Below are positions 6,099 through 14,747 of a DNA stretch of 24,633 nt, one piece after another; position 1 is the stretch's first letter, and every line of letters begins with the position of its first letter. The stretch comes from Spirochaetaceae bacterium (GTDB taxonomy: Bacteria > Spirochaetota > Spirochaetia > Treponematales > Breznakiellaceae). The notes beneath the pieces were generated by a model. The model was not told the DNA's origin. It saw only the letters and a program-made list of their open reading frames with translations, and searched no databases. The stretch lies in contig JAISLM010000058.1 of the NCBI GenBank assembly GCA_031290855.1, positions 1 through 24,633 on the forward strand. The letters run 5' to 3'. Position numbers and translations under genes: made by a program.

Positions 6099-8000
6099 AT
6101 GGCTAAGTTTACCAGGGAGTCCTTGAATCAGCTCAGGGACGCAAAGAAAAAAGAATGGAGAAAGTGTCAATTCACGATACTTACCTGCGGCGGTACCGCC
6201 TGCCAGTCCAACAAAGGCGAGGAGATCTATCAGGATTTGATAGCGGAAGCCAAGAAACAGGGCGTGAGCGACAAAGTACAGATCATAAAGACCGGATGTT
6301 TCGGCTTTTGCGAGAAGGGCCCGATAGTCAAGGTAATGTCAAACAACTTTACCGAAACGTCGTTCTATGTCGAAGTAAAGCCGGAAGACGCCGCCGAAAT
6401 CATATCGGCGCAGGTTAAGGGCGGTAAGGAAGTGGAGCGGCTGCTTTACAGTGACCCCTCCGGCAAGACCCACAAGAAGGGCGCGGGCGAGGGCAACATC
6501 GGCTTCTACCAGAAGCAGATACGTGTGGTTCTGCGGAACTGCGGCGCGATAAACCCGGAAGATATCAACGAATACATAACAAACGACGGTTATGTAGCGC
6601 TAGAAAAATCTTTGTTTGAATGGAAGCCGGAACAGATCATCGAAAAGCTAAAAACCTCCGGTCTTCGCGGACGGGGCGGCGCGGGTTTCCCGACATGGAT
6701 GAAGTGGGACACGACGAGCAAGGTGGCCGGCAAGATCAAGTACGTCGTCTGCAACGCCGACGAAGGCGATCCGGGCGCTTACATGGATCGTTCCACGATA
6801 GAGGGCGACCCGCATTCCATCATCGAAGCGATGATGATCTGCGGCAAGGCGATTGGCGCGACGCAGGGTTACGTGTACATACGCGCCGAATATCCGCTCG
6901 CCGTCCACCGTCTCGAGATCGCGCTGGAACAGGCGAAGGAGAGCGGTCTTTTGGGCAAGAACATTCTCGGTTCGGGTTTCGATTTCGATATCGAGATAAG
7001 GCTCGGCGCGGGCGCGTTTGTCTGCGGTGAGGAGACGGCGCTGCTGCGCTCCCTCGAAGGCCAGCGCGGTATGCCTACGCCCAAGCCTCCGTTCCCCGCT
7101 ATTGCCGGCCTGTGGGCGAAACCTACCTGCATCAACAATGTGGAAACCCTGGCAAACATACCTGCCATACTCGTAAAGGGCGGGGAATGGTTCGCCTCAA
7201 TGGGGACGCAGGACTCCAAAGGCACAAAGGTTTTTGCCCTCACCGGCAAGGTTGAGAACTCCGGCCTTATAGAAGTGCCGATGGGTACGACTTTGCGCGA
7301 AATCATCTTTGAAATCGGCGGCGGTATAAAGAACGGCAAAAAGTTCAAAGGCGTACAGACGGGCGGACCGTCGGGCGGCATACTCACCGAAAAAGACCTT
7401 GACACACCGATAGACTACGCCGGGCTGGCAAAGATGGGTTCGATGATGGGCTCCGGCGGCATGATCGTCATGGACGAGGACGACTGCGTTGTGGACGTTG
7501 CCCGTTTCTACATGGACTTCTGTGTTGACGAGAGCTGCGGAAAATGTTCGCCGTGCCGTATCGGTACTTCGCAAATCCTTGCGATACTGAACAAGATCGC
7601 GGAGGGCAAGGGCGAGGAGGCCGATCTTGTAAAGCTGGAGAAAATTGGGAAGGCGATGCAGAAAGGATCGCTGTGCGCGCTCGGTCAGACCGCGCCTAAT
7701 CCGACGCTTTCCACCGTCAAGAATTTCCGCGATGAATTTATGGAGCATATCCATGACAAGAAATGCCGGGCCGGAAAGTGCAAGAAACTTGCCATCTTTG
7801 AAATTCTCGAAGACCCGTGTATCGGCTGCGGAAAATGCGCAAAGAATTGTCCTGTCGACGCGATTTCTCCGAAAGAAGGATGGACGGCCCCGGCGGACGG
7901 CAAAAAGAAAAAGCCGCCGATGGTTATCGATCAGACCAAATGTATCAAATGCGGCGAATGTTTCAGTAACTGCAAGTTTGAAGCGGTGGTCAAAAAGTAG
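6099..8000 (+). CDS. hydB: [FeFe]-hydrogenase beta subunit HydB / HndC (NuoF-like flavin subunit with fused ferredoxin domains)
   Basis: A 633-residue NAD(P)H-binding flavoprotein with four parts. (1) A thioredoxin-like [2Fe-2S] domain, C30, C35, C67 and C71 (TCGGTAC, KTGCFGFC), equivalent to the separate HndB of Desulfovibrio. (2) The NuoF core with FMN/NAD(H) motifs GRGGAGFPTW (191-200), CNADEGDPGAYMDR (218-231) and GAGAFVCGEET (303-312). (3) The NuoF [4Fe-4S] site, C480, C483, C486 and C526. (4) A C-terminal ferredoxin with two [4Fe-4S] motifs, C574/C577/C580/C584 and C615/C618/C621/C625. C556 and C561 lie in the linker before the ferredoxin. An AAAGGAG ribosome-binding site lies about 8 bases before the ATG. 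The layout and length match HydB of electron-bifurcating trimeric hydrogenases such as that of Thermotoga. Confidence 0.94.
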   Translation: MAKFTRESLNQLRDAKKKEWRKCQFTILTCGGTACQSNKGEEIYQDLIAEAKKQGVSDKVQIIKTGCFGFCEKGPIVKVMSNNFTETSFYVEVKPEDAAEIISAQVKGGKEVERLLYSDPSGKTHKKGAGEGNIGFYQKQIRVVLRNCGAINPEDINEYITNDGYVALEKSLFEWKPEQIIEKLKTSGLRGRGGAGFPTWMKWDTTSKVAGKIKYVVCNADEGDPGAYMDRSTIEGDPHSIIEAMMICGKAIGATQGYVYIRAEYPLAVHRLEIALEQAKESGLLGKNILGSGFDFDIEIRLGAGAFVCGEETALLRSLEGQRGMPTPKPPFPAIAGLWAKPTCINNVETLANIPAILVKGGEWFASMGTQDSKGTKVFALTGKVENSGLIEVPMGTTLREIIFEIGGGIKNGKKFKGVQTGGPSGGILTEKDLDTPIDYAGLAKMGSMMGSGGMIVMDEDDCVVDVARFYMDFCVDESCGKCSPCRIGTSQILAILNKIAEGKGEEADLVKLEKIGKAMQKGSLCALGQTAPNPTLSTVKNFRDEFMEHIHDKKCRAGKCKKLAIFEILEDPCIGCGKCAKNCPVDAISPKEGWTAPADGKKKKPPMVIDQTKCIKCGECFSNCKFEAVVKK

Positions 8001-8088
8001 GCGTCCTGGACGTTTTTACACTTGGCGTCAATTTGAAGGGCGCGTAACAAGTGTTTTGATTCTGATTTGATAATAGGAGATTGATTTT

Positions 8089-9843
8089 ATGGTAAACATA
8101 AAGATAAACGGAAGTCCGCTTCAGGTTGAAGAGGGGACGACCATTGTAAACGCGGCAAAGAAGGTGAACATTAAAATTCCGACGCTTTGCTACAACCCGG
8201 ACCTGCCGCCCTGGGCCTCGTGCGGACTCTGCATAGTCCGTACCGCCGGGCCCGGTTCACCCCGCATGGCGCGGGCATGTACCACCGCCGTCGCGGAAGG
8301 CATGGACATCATTACCCACGACGCGGAGCTTATCAGTGTGCGCCGCACCGTACTGGAACTGATCCTTTCAAACCACCCCAACGACTGCCTCCAGTGCCCG
8401 CGTAACGGTTCCTGTGAGCTTCAAACGCTTGCCGAGGAGTTCGGTATCCGCGAAAATCCGTTCCAGCGTATAAAGAACAACCTGAAGATTGACGACTCAA
8501 ACCCGTCCATCGTCCTGAACCCCGAAAAGTGTATACGTTGCGGACGTTGCGTGAAGGTCTGCCAGCAGGTGCAGAATGTGTGGGCAATCGAGTTCCTGGG
8601 CCGCGGAATCAAAGGCGCCATCGCGCCCGCTGCTGACGTTCCGCTCGGCGAGAGTCCCTGCATAAAGTGCGGACAATGCGCGGCGCACTGCCCGGTCGGC
8701 GCGATTTACGAGAGGGACGAAACGGCTCAGGTCTGGGAAAAACTGATGGACCCCGCCGTTACCACCGCCGTGCAGTTCGCCCCCGCCGTGCGTGTCGCGC
8801 TGGCCGAGGAGTTCGGCCTTGAACCCGGCGTAATCGCAACAAAAAAGATATACGCCGCGCTTCGCAGGCTTGGCTTTAACGCCGTATTTGACACAAACTT
8901 TTCCGCCGACCTTACGATAATGGAAGAAGGCAGCGAGCTTGTGAAACGGCTCACCGAAAAGTCGAAAGACATCCCGCTCATCACCTCGTGTTGCCCAGCT
9001 TGGGTTGACTACATGGAGAAGTACTTCAGCGACTTCATTCCGAATTTCTCGACGGCAAAGTCTCCGCAGCAGATGCTTGGGGCGATGATAAAGGGTTATT
9101 GGGCGCAGAAGTCCGGCGTAGACCCGGACAAGGTCTATTCCGTTTCGATAATGCCCTGTACGGCGAAGAAGTGGGAATGCCACCGCGATGATCACATGAA
9201 GAGCGCCGGACACGGCTGGGATGTTGATATAGCGATAACTACCCGCGAGTTTGCCCGTATGATAAAGCAGGCCGGCATCGATGTTATGAATCTTCCGGAC
9301 GAGGAAGCGGACAGCCCGCTCGGCCCGTACACCGGCGCAGGTACACTGTTCGGCGCTACCGGCGGCGTCATGGAAGCGGCGGTTCGCAGCGCCTACTACC
9401 TTGTTACCAAGAAAGAGCTTGGCGACGTGAACTTTAAGCCGGTTCGCGGCCTTGACGGGATCAAAGAGGCTGAGGTTGACCTTGGCGGCACAAAGATAAA
9501 ACTTTGCGTTGCCCACCAGATGGGCAATATCGAGACTGTGCTGAACAAGATACGCGAGCTTCGCAAAGAAGGCAAACCTTCCCCCTGGCAGTTTATCGAA
9601 GTGATGGCCTGTCGCGGCGGCTGTGTTGCCGGCGGCGGTCAGCCCTATGGCGCAACGGACGAGGTACGCGCGGCACGCGCAGACGGCCTTTACAAGGATG
9701 ACGAGCAGTCCAAGATTCGCTGTTCCCACCAGAATCCGCTTATCACGCAGGTTTACAGTGAATTCTTAAAAACGCCCGGCAGTGAAGTGGCCCACAAGCT
9801 ACTCCATACCCATTACCACGCATTACCGCTCTACAGCAAGTAA
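8089..9843 (+). CDS. hydA: [FeFe]-hydrogenase catalytic subunit HydA / HndD
   Basis: A 584-residue catalytic subunit that interconverts protons plus electrons and H2. In order: a plant-type [2Fe-2S] domain (C34, C45, C48, C64); the His-Cys3 [4Fe-4S] site (H96, C100, C103, C109); two ferredoxin [4Fe-4S] clusters (C148/C151/C154/C158 and C191/C194/C197/C201); and the H-cluster domain. The H-cluster motifs are TSCCPAW (C301 proton relay, C302 ligand), MPCTAKKWE (C357) and MACRGGCVAGGGQP (C508, C512), followed by the small-subunit-like C-terminus. The length equals HndD of Desulfovibrio, without the extra C-terminal [2Fe-2S] domain of Thermotoga HydA. Translation starts at an ATG with GGAG about 10 bases upstream. 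The 88-bp gap from hydB is longer than the 12 bp between hydC and hydB and holds only a weak 4-bp hairpin with T5. Confidence 0.96.
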   Translation: MVNIKINGSPLQVEEGTTIVNAAKKVNIKIPTLCYNPDLPPWASCGLCIVRTAGPGSPRMARACTTAVAEGMDIITHDAELISVRRTVLELILSNHPNDCLQCPRNGSCELQTLAEEFGIRENPFQRIKNNLKIDDSNPSIVLNPEKCIRCGRCVKVCQQVQNVWAIEFLGRGIKGAIAPAADVPLGESPCIKCGQCAAHCPVGAIYERDETAQVWEKLMDPAVTTAVQFAPAVRVALAEEFGLEPGVIATKKIYAALRRLGFNAVFDTNFSADLTIMEEGSELVKRLTEKSKDIPLITSCCPAWVDYMEKYFSDFIPNFSTAKSPQQMLGAMIKGYWAQKSGVDPDKVYSVSIMPCTAKKWECHRDDHMKSAGHGWDVDIAITTREFARMIKQAGIDVMNLPDEEADSPLGPYTGAGTLFGATGGVMEAAVRSAYYLVTKKELGDVNFKPVRGLDGIKEAEVDLGGTKIKLCVAHQMGNIETVLNKIRELRKEGKPSPWQFIEVMACRGGCVAGGGQPYGATDEVRAARADGLYKDDEQSKIRCSHQNPLITQVYSEFLKTPGSEVAHKLLHTHYHALPLYSK

Positions 9844-9853
9844 TCTTACCAAA

Positions 9854-9881
9854 AGCGCCCGCTCATGCGGGCGCTTTTTTT
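9854..9881 (+). terminator. Rho-independent terminator of the hydrogenase operon
   Basis: AGCGCCCGC (9854-9862), loop TCAT, GCGGGCGCT (9867-9875), then a run of seven T ending at 9881. It begins 10 bases after the hydA stop. On the other strand the stem is followed by four T, so it may also help to end the convergent membrane-protein transcript. Confidence 0.92.
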
Positions 9882-9956
9882 ATGGGTGCGGGAGCGGCTT
9901 AACGGCCTTGTGATAAAAGCTGCCGCCTGCACTCCCCCGTCAGTAAGCCGCCCGTT

Positions 9957-10781
9957 TCACCCAGGCGGTCCGGCGGCGGAGTAAAGCTGTTTACCATCAA
10001 AATAGATAGTATACCTGGTTTTCAAGTCCATGTTGTTCAATTCAATCTGATTAAAAATTCTTCGGGCATTCATCAACGAACCGCCGTACAAAAGCAGGGC
10101 GCTTGTCAAAGCGTCTTCCATGAACGACGGGAAGTATAGTTTCAAGCGCAACTGGCGGTCGTCAACCAGATTCAAGCCCGTCAAGATGCAGCGCTGCTGC
10201 CCTCCTATTAACGGCACTATGCGGTTGATTGTAACGACGGCGGCGGAGTATTCCAGCGTAAACGGATGGGCCTTGCTGTAATAATTTTTATACCGAACCT
10301 GCGGTCTTTCCCCAGCAAATGAATTATTTTTTGCAGGCGTAAATCTGGGATACTCCGGTTCTATCAAAATGCTGTCTGAGGCATCGAGCACGACCCTTGT
10401 TACCGGTATACCGGCGTAAATCTTCGGATAACGCAAAAACATATAGGCCGCAAACACGACACAGACCCCGCCTGCCACGATTACCGGAAACAGGACTATT
10501 TCCGGCAGCAACACCGCAAGGACGCTCGCCGCCATCAAACAGACGGCCGCGATTAAAATGCCGCTTTCCGTTATCACATACCCATCGGTCAGGATGAAAG
10601 CGGCGGGAGCGGTCAAAGCCGCGGCGGACAGCAGCCAAACGCCCGCAGTAACGCGCCTCTCTCTTTGACCGTAACGCAGGCGTTTTTTGTAAAAACTAAA
10701 AAAGAATCCAACGGCGGCGCCTGACAAAATCGCCGACAAATAAAAAAAATCCCGCGCGGAAGAAAAATCAGCACCGTACAA
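9957..10781 (-). CDS. Unrecognised membrane protein with N-terminal transmembrane helices
   Basis: A 274-residue protein that I do not recognise. The first ~115 residues hold about four hydrophobic helices (near residues 10-32, 44-65, 70-92 and 94-115) separated by a basic KKRLRYGQRERR loop. The remaining ~160 residues look soluble, with alternating beta-like segments and several Arg/Tyr/Asn-rich stretches. The start is a TTG at 10781 with GGAG 6-7 bases upstream; there is no ATG in this frame before the third helix. It follows the cytidylate-kinase-like gene by 29 bp and is probably co-transcribed with it. It converges on the hydrogenase operon. The topology suggests a membrane anchor with a cytoplasmic or periplasmic domain. 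Confidence 0.7.
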   Translation of the reverse strand: MYGADFSSARDFFYLSAILSGAAVGFFFSFYKKRLRYGQRERRVTAGVWLLSAAALTAPAAFILTDGYVITESGILIAAVCLMAASVLAVLLPEIVLFPVIVAGGVCVVFAAYMFLRYPKIYAGIPVTRVVLDASDSILIEPEYPRFTPAKNNSFAGERPQVRYKNYYSKAHPFTLEYSAAVVTINRIVPLIGGQQRCILTGLNLVDDRQLRLKLYFPSFMEDALTSALLLYGGSLMNARRIFNQIELNNMDLKTRYTIYFDGKQLYSAAGPPG

Positions 10782-10810
10782 ATTTTTCTCCGCCGGGGTA
10801 TGCCAGGAAG

Positions 10811-11632
10811 CTAGGGCATGACGGAATATTCATGCACCACCTGAATTTCCGATTTTACAGTCTCGATGGACGGTACTTCCTTTGCCGCGTTAATTGCGGC
10901 GTCCACTATGGACGCGGAGGATGCAACCCCAAACAGGCATACGTTGCCAAGCGAAACCGACGCTTCCAAAAAGTGTATCGCTATCCCCTTTTCATACAAC
11001 ACATGATGAATTATGCTCTGCGCAAGGATTAAGTCTTTCATGCGAATCCTGAAAGAATCCTCTATCTCGCTGTTTATCGTGTTAGAAAGCAAATTTTTTA
11101 TCAGATCCGCGCAGACCGCCGGATGAATATGCGAAGTATTTATTGTCAGTTGATAATTTGACTGGTCCCTCCAGTCGACTTCAAAAAAATACTTGTGAAA
11201 ACCTATTCTGTCCTGATCGCTTTGCGAGATTATTTGCAGGGCCCGTTTTTCATCGCAGTGAAAATAACTTTTTACCCGTGCGATCCTTACATCTTTTGAC
11301 GATACAAGATATACGGGCAGCACGCCCGGCAGACCGTTCAGAATCGCGAACGCGCCGCGCCCTATCACTATGCAGTTGCCGTCTTTTGTTTCGTTTAAAA
11401 CGGCAGACTTTAAATAGTGCAGGTAATCGTCCCTGTCCTGTGATAACGAAGCCCAAAACGACGGTTTTCGCTCGTCATACTTTTCCAGTTTCTGTTTGGA
11501 AACACCGTAGCTTTTGATGCATTGTTCCAGCTTAAACCGGTCTACAAAACGGTAGTTTAACTGATTTGCCAGTTCTTTTGCAATCTCGTCGCCAAGCGCC
11601 GCCAATTCCCTTGAAATAGTAATAATTGCCAT
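10811..11632 (-). CDS. Cytidylate-kinase-like protein with C-terminal BON domain
   Basis: A 273-residue protein. Residues 1-~190 belong to the cytidylate-kinase-like (AAA_26) family: the N-terminal MAIITISREL-AALGDEIAKELA replaces the classical P-loop with the family's ISRE-type start, followed by IVIGRGAFAIL near 88-98, VYLVSS near 107-112 and a segment with conserved Asp/Arg residues (SDQDR). Residues ~197-270 resemble a BON domain, normally found in periplasmic or membrane-associated proteins (VSLGNVCLFGVASS...AAKEVPSIETV). The ATG at 11632 has AAGGAG 7 bases upstream; a longer open frame to 11701 would overlap the divergent peptidase start and lacks a site. It is transcribed divergently from the peptidase and heads an operon with the membrane protein. 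Kinase substrate unknown. Confidence 0.78.
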   Translation of the reverse strand: MAIITISRELAALGDEIAKELANQLNYRFVDRFKLEQCIKSYGVSKQKLEKYDERKPSFWASLSQDRDDYLHYLKSAVLNETKDGNCIVIGRGAFAILNGLPGVLPVYLVSSKDVRIARVKSYFHCDEKRALQIISQSDQDRIGFHKYFFEVDWRDQSNYQLTINTSHIHPAVCADLIKNLLSNTINSEIEDSFRIRMKDLILAQSIIHHVLYEKGIAIHFLEASVSLGNVCLFGVASSASIVDAAINAAKEVPSIETVKSEIQVVHEYSVMP

Positions 11633-11677
11633 ATAACGCTCCTTACATAATGAGTATAGACAAGCATAATTAAAATG

Positions 11678-11683
11678 TATAGT
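11678..11683 (+). promoter_or_regulatory. Possible -10 element for the M16C peptidase gene
   Basis: TATAGT lies 8 bases before the peptidase ATG, in a 59-bp AT-rich divergent intergenic; the -35 is poor (TATAGA at 11655-11660, 17-bp spacing). On the other strand a TATACT (11659-11654) with TATACA 17 bp upstream could serve the kinase-like gene. No ribosome-binding site precedes the peptidase ATG, so a leaderless message is possible. Confidence 0.3.
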
Positions 11684-11691
11684 ATTTACCA

Positions 11692-14600
11692 ATGAAAACA
11701 AAATTGAAAAAAGGACAAACGCTTGACAGCGGATTTAAGGTTTTGGATATTGTTTATCTTGATGAATTTAAGGCTGACGGTGTCTACGCACGGCATGAAA
11801 AAACAAAAACAGAGGTATTCCATGTTTACAATGATGATGATGAAAATCTTTTTGCGTATGCGTTTGCGACGGCCCCTGCGGATTCAAGCGGCGTAGCCCA
11901 TATAATAGAACATTCGGTTTTATGCGGTTCAAAGAATTATCCGCTAAAAGACACCTTTCTTGTTTTGGCGCAGGGCAGCCTGCAAACATACCTTAACGCA
12001 TGGACATTTCCGGACAAAACTGTTTATCCGGCAAGTTCCATCAACGAAAAAGATTATTTTAATTTGATGTCCGTTTACGGCGACGCGGTATTCCGTCCAA
12101 ATCTTGACGAGTGGACATTCATGCAGGAAGGTCACCATCTTGAATATTCGGGCGGCAGACTCGGCATATCCGGCGTTGTTTACAACGAGATGAAGGGCGC
12201 GTATTCCAGCGTGGACCAGTATACGGCCGATTGGTCGCTTCGTTCCGTGCTGCCGGACACGATATACGCACTCGACTCGGGCGGTGATCCGGACTGTATA
12301 CCGGATTTAACTTACGAAGCGTTTAAACGTTTCCACGCCGAGCGTTACAGCCCGGCAAACTGCCGCATATTTCTTGCGGGAAATATTCCGACGGAAAAAC
12401 AACTTTCATTTTTAAATGAAAAATTCTTTACCAATGTTGACACTGGCAATTTTTTAATTCCGCCCGTGAGCGCCGCAAAAGGCTGGGACGCGCCGAAAAC
12501 ATATACGGCGGATGTTCCGGCCGGCGAAAACGAAAAGGCAAGCGTGTTCATGTCATGGCTCTGTGATTTCCCCGATACACGGGACGATACGCTTCCGCTG
12601 TCCGCCCTGGCGGAAATTCTGCTGGGGCACGACGGCGCCCCGCTCGGACGGGCGCTTATCGAATCGGGCATTGGAGAAGACCTCGTTCCCGTCTGCGGAC
12701 TGGAAAATGAGATCAAACAGCCGGTATTTACCGCGGGGCTGCGCGGCATCGCGGTTACAGACGGTGATATTGGAAAAAAAGCGGCGGATGTAGAAGCGCT
12801 GATAATGAATGAATTCAAAAGGCTTGCAGCCTATGGAATTCCAAAAGAAGAAATTGAGTCCGCCATGCTTTCGCTCGAATTCTCAAACCGTGAGATAAAA
12901 CGGACGCACGGACCGCGCTCTCTGGTTTGGCTCCGGCGTTCACTGCGCGGCTGGATTCACGGTTCCACGCCGTGGGAAACTCTGCTGTTTGTACCAAGAT
13001 TTGAAAATCTGAAAAAATCAATAGAAAATGACCGGCGGTTTTTCGAAAAGCTGATACAAAGAATATTTTTGGATAATCCGCACCGCGCACTGGTAATACT
13101 GCGTCCCGAAAAAGGTTTTTTATCAAAAAAAGAAAAAGATTTGAGTGAAAAGCTGCTGCAAAAAGAAAAATCGTTAAGTACGCGCGGAAAAAAAGAGATT
13201 AAAGAAAAAAATAAAAAGCTTTTCAAATTACAGAATGAGCCGGATTCCGCAGACGCGTTAAAAACGATTCCGCATTTAAGCGTAAAAGATTTGTCATGCA
13301 GCATTGAAAAAATTCCGCGTTCGCTGATCGACATAGGCGGAATACCCGCCCTGAATCACGCGATTTTTACAAACGGCATAACGTACTGCGACTTTGCGTT
13401 TCCGCTCGATATACTCAGCCCGGAAGATTATCTTTGGGTGCCGCTGTTTTCGCACTGTGTAACGGGACTGGGGCTTCCCGGCATGGACTATGCCGAAGTT
13501 TCAAGCCTGCTTGCGCGAAACACCGGAGATTTTTTTTCGGCGCTACGCAGCAGTTCCATACCGCACGGCACGAATGAAATGATAAAAACGCCGTCCGGCC
13601 TGCTTGATATTGCCGGGCGGGACTGGATTGTATTCCGCGTAAAAACTTTCGATTACAAGACGGAACCGGCACTTGATCTTGTAAAAAAAATTATTACAAG
13701 CGCCGATTTTTCCGACCTGCGCCGCCTGCGCGATCTTGTGCTTGAAATGAAGAATGAGTTTGACTCGAACCTCGCAAACGCGGGCAATATATTTACAGGC
13801 CTGCGCGGAAACCGTTCCGCCACACGCGCCTGCGGCATTATCGAATTGTGGTCCGGTTTTACGGCGCTGGAATTCATACACAGAATAGCGGAATACGACA
13901 CGGCGGAGCTGAGCCGCAATCTTGCGCTAATACGCGACAAACTTGTTTCCCATGCCGGCCTGTTCATAAATGTAACGGGCGAAAACGGCGAGGCGCCGTC
14001 AATTATTGAAAAAACTTTTTCGTGTTTCACGCCGCCGCGCCGCCGCAACGAGCTTTGCTATGAAAACGATTTTTTTGATAAAGTTGTATCATCGCAAAAT
14101 ATGTTGTACGGCGGCGCCAAAACTGACGCGCCTGAAATTTTTTCATCGCCTACGCTACGGATCGGTTTTGCCGTACTTTCGCTTAACTGTTCCGGCATTG
14201 GTACAAAAGAAGCGTCCATCGAAACGGTTCTGGCGCACCACCTTTCAACAGGCGCGCTTTGGAAGGATCTGCGCATGACGGGCGGGGCTTACGGCGCTAA
14301 TGCGTCCGCAAACAGCATAGAAGGTACGTTTACATTTTCGACGTACCGCGACCCGCAGCCGCACGAATCGCTTGAAGCCTTTTGCAAGATACTTAAAGCC
14401 GCGCAAGAAACAAAAGTCACCGGCGATATGCTTGAAAAAATAATCATCGGTACATACGCAAAAGAAAAGCATCCTTCGGCAAATCCCATGAAAGGCTTCA
14501 AGGATTTTATGCGTTTTCTGTACAACATAGACGACGGGCGGCGGGAAGCGAACTTAAAAAATATAATTGCCGCGGACGCCGGCGGTATTGCGGACACGGC

Positions 14601-14718
14601 GAAGCGTCTTTACGAAACGATTAACGAAGATTCTCCGCGTGTTATACTTGCCGGAGACACCGCTGCCGCCCGTGCCGCCCGTAAGTTCAAAACCGATGTT
14701 CACAAGTTACCTGTTTAA
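11692..14718 (+). CDS. M16C zinc metallopeptidase (presequence-protease / falcilysin-like)
   Basis: A 1008-residue member of peptidase family M16, subfamily C, which degrades short peptides in a closed chamber formed by two homologous halves. The inverted zinc motif is H70-x-x-E73-H74 (VAHIIEHSVLCGSKNYP), with the distal zinc ligand E166 in VVYNEMKGAYSS. A lysine/glutamate-rich coiled hinge (about residues 478-510) separates the N-terminal and C-terminal halves, as in PreP. Length and motif positions match the family. No signal peptide is seen, so it is probably cytoplasmic. It stands alone on the plus strand, divergent from the cytidylate-kinase-like gene and convergent with the DUF362 gene (29 bp). 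The gene is more AT-rich than the GC-rich genes to its right. Confidence 0.93.
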   Translation: MKTKLKKGQTLDSGFKVLDIVYLDEFKADGVYARHEKTKTEVFHVYNDDDENLFAYAFATAPADSSGVAHIIEHSVLCGSKNYPLKDTFLVLAQGSLQTYLNAWTFPDKTVYPASSINEKDYFNLMSVYGDAVFRPNLDEWTFMQEGHHLEYSGGRLGISGVVYNEMKGAYSSVDQYTADWSLRSVLPDTIYALDSGGDPDCIPDLTYEAFKRFHAERYSPANCRIFLAGNIPTEKQLSFLNEKFFTNVDTGNFLIPPVSAAKGWDAPKTYTADVPAGENEKASVFMSWLCDFPDTRDDTLPLSALAEILLGHDGAPLGRALIESGIGEDLVPVCGLENEIKQPVFTAGLRGIAVTDGDIGKKAADVEALIMNEFKRLAAYGIPKEEIESAMLSLEFSNREIKRTHGPRSLVWLRRSLRGWIHGSTPWETLLFVPRFENLKKSIENDRRFFEKLIQRIFLDNPHRALVILRPEKGFLSKKEKDLSEKLLQKEKSLSTRGKKEIKEKNKKLFKLQNEPDSADALKTIPHLSVKDLSCSIEKIPRSLIDIGGIPALNHAIFTNGITYCDFAFPLDILSPEDYLWVPLFSHCVTGLGLPGMDYAEVSSLLARNTGDFFSALRSSSIPHGTNEMIKTPSGLLDIAGRDWIVFRVKTFDYKTEPALDLVKKIITSADFSDLRRLRDLVLEMKNEFDSNLANAGNIFTGLRGNRSATRACGIIELWSGFTALEFIHRIAEYDTAELSRNLALIRDKLVSHAGLFINVTGENGEAPSIIEKTFSCFTPPRRRNELCYENDFFDKVVSSQNMLYGGAKTDAPEIFSSPTLRIGFAVLSLNCSGIGTKEASIETVLAHHLSTGALWKDLRMTGGAYGANASANSIEGTFTFSTYRDPQPHESLEAFCKILKAAQETKVTGDMLEKIIIGTYAKEKHPSANPMKGFKDFMRFLYNIDDGRREANLKNIIAADAGGIADTAKRLYETINEDSPRVILAGDTAAARAARKFKTDVHKLPV

Positions 14719-14747
14719 CGTGAGGCGCGGCGAAGCGTCAGGGCTGT

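Noticed and set aside
8001..8088. Internal terminator or promoter between hydB and hydA
   Set aside because: Only a 4-bp stem (CGTC/GACG) with T5 is present, too weak to call.
8497..9729. Long minus-strand open frame opposite hydA
   Set aside because: It is an antisense shadow of a clear [FeFe]-hydrogenase gene; no recognisable protein features.
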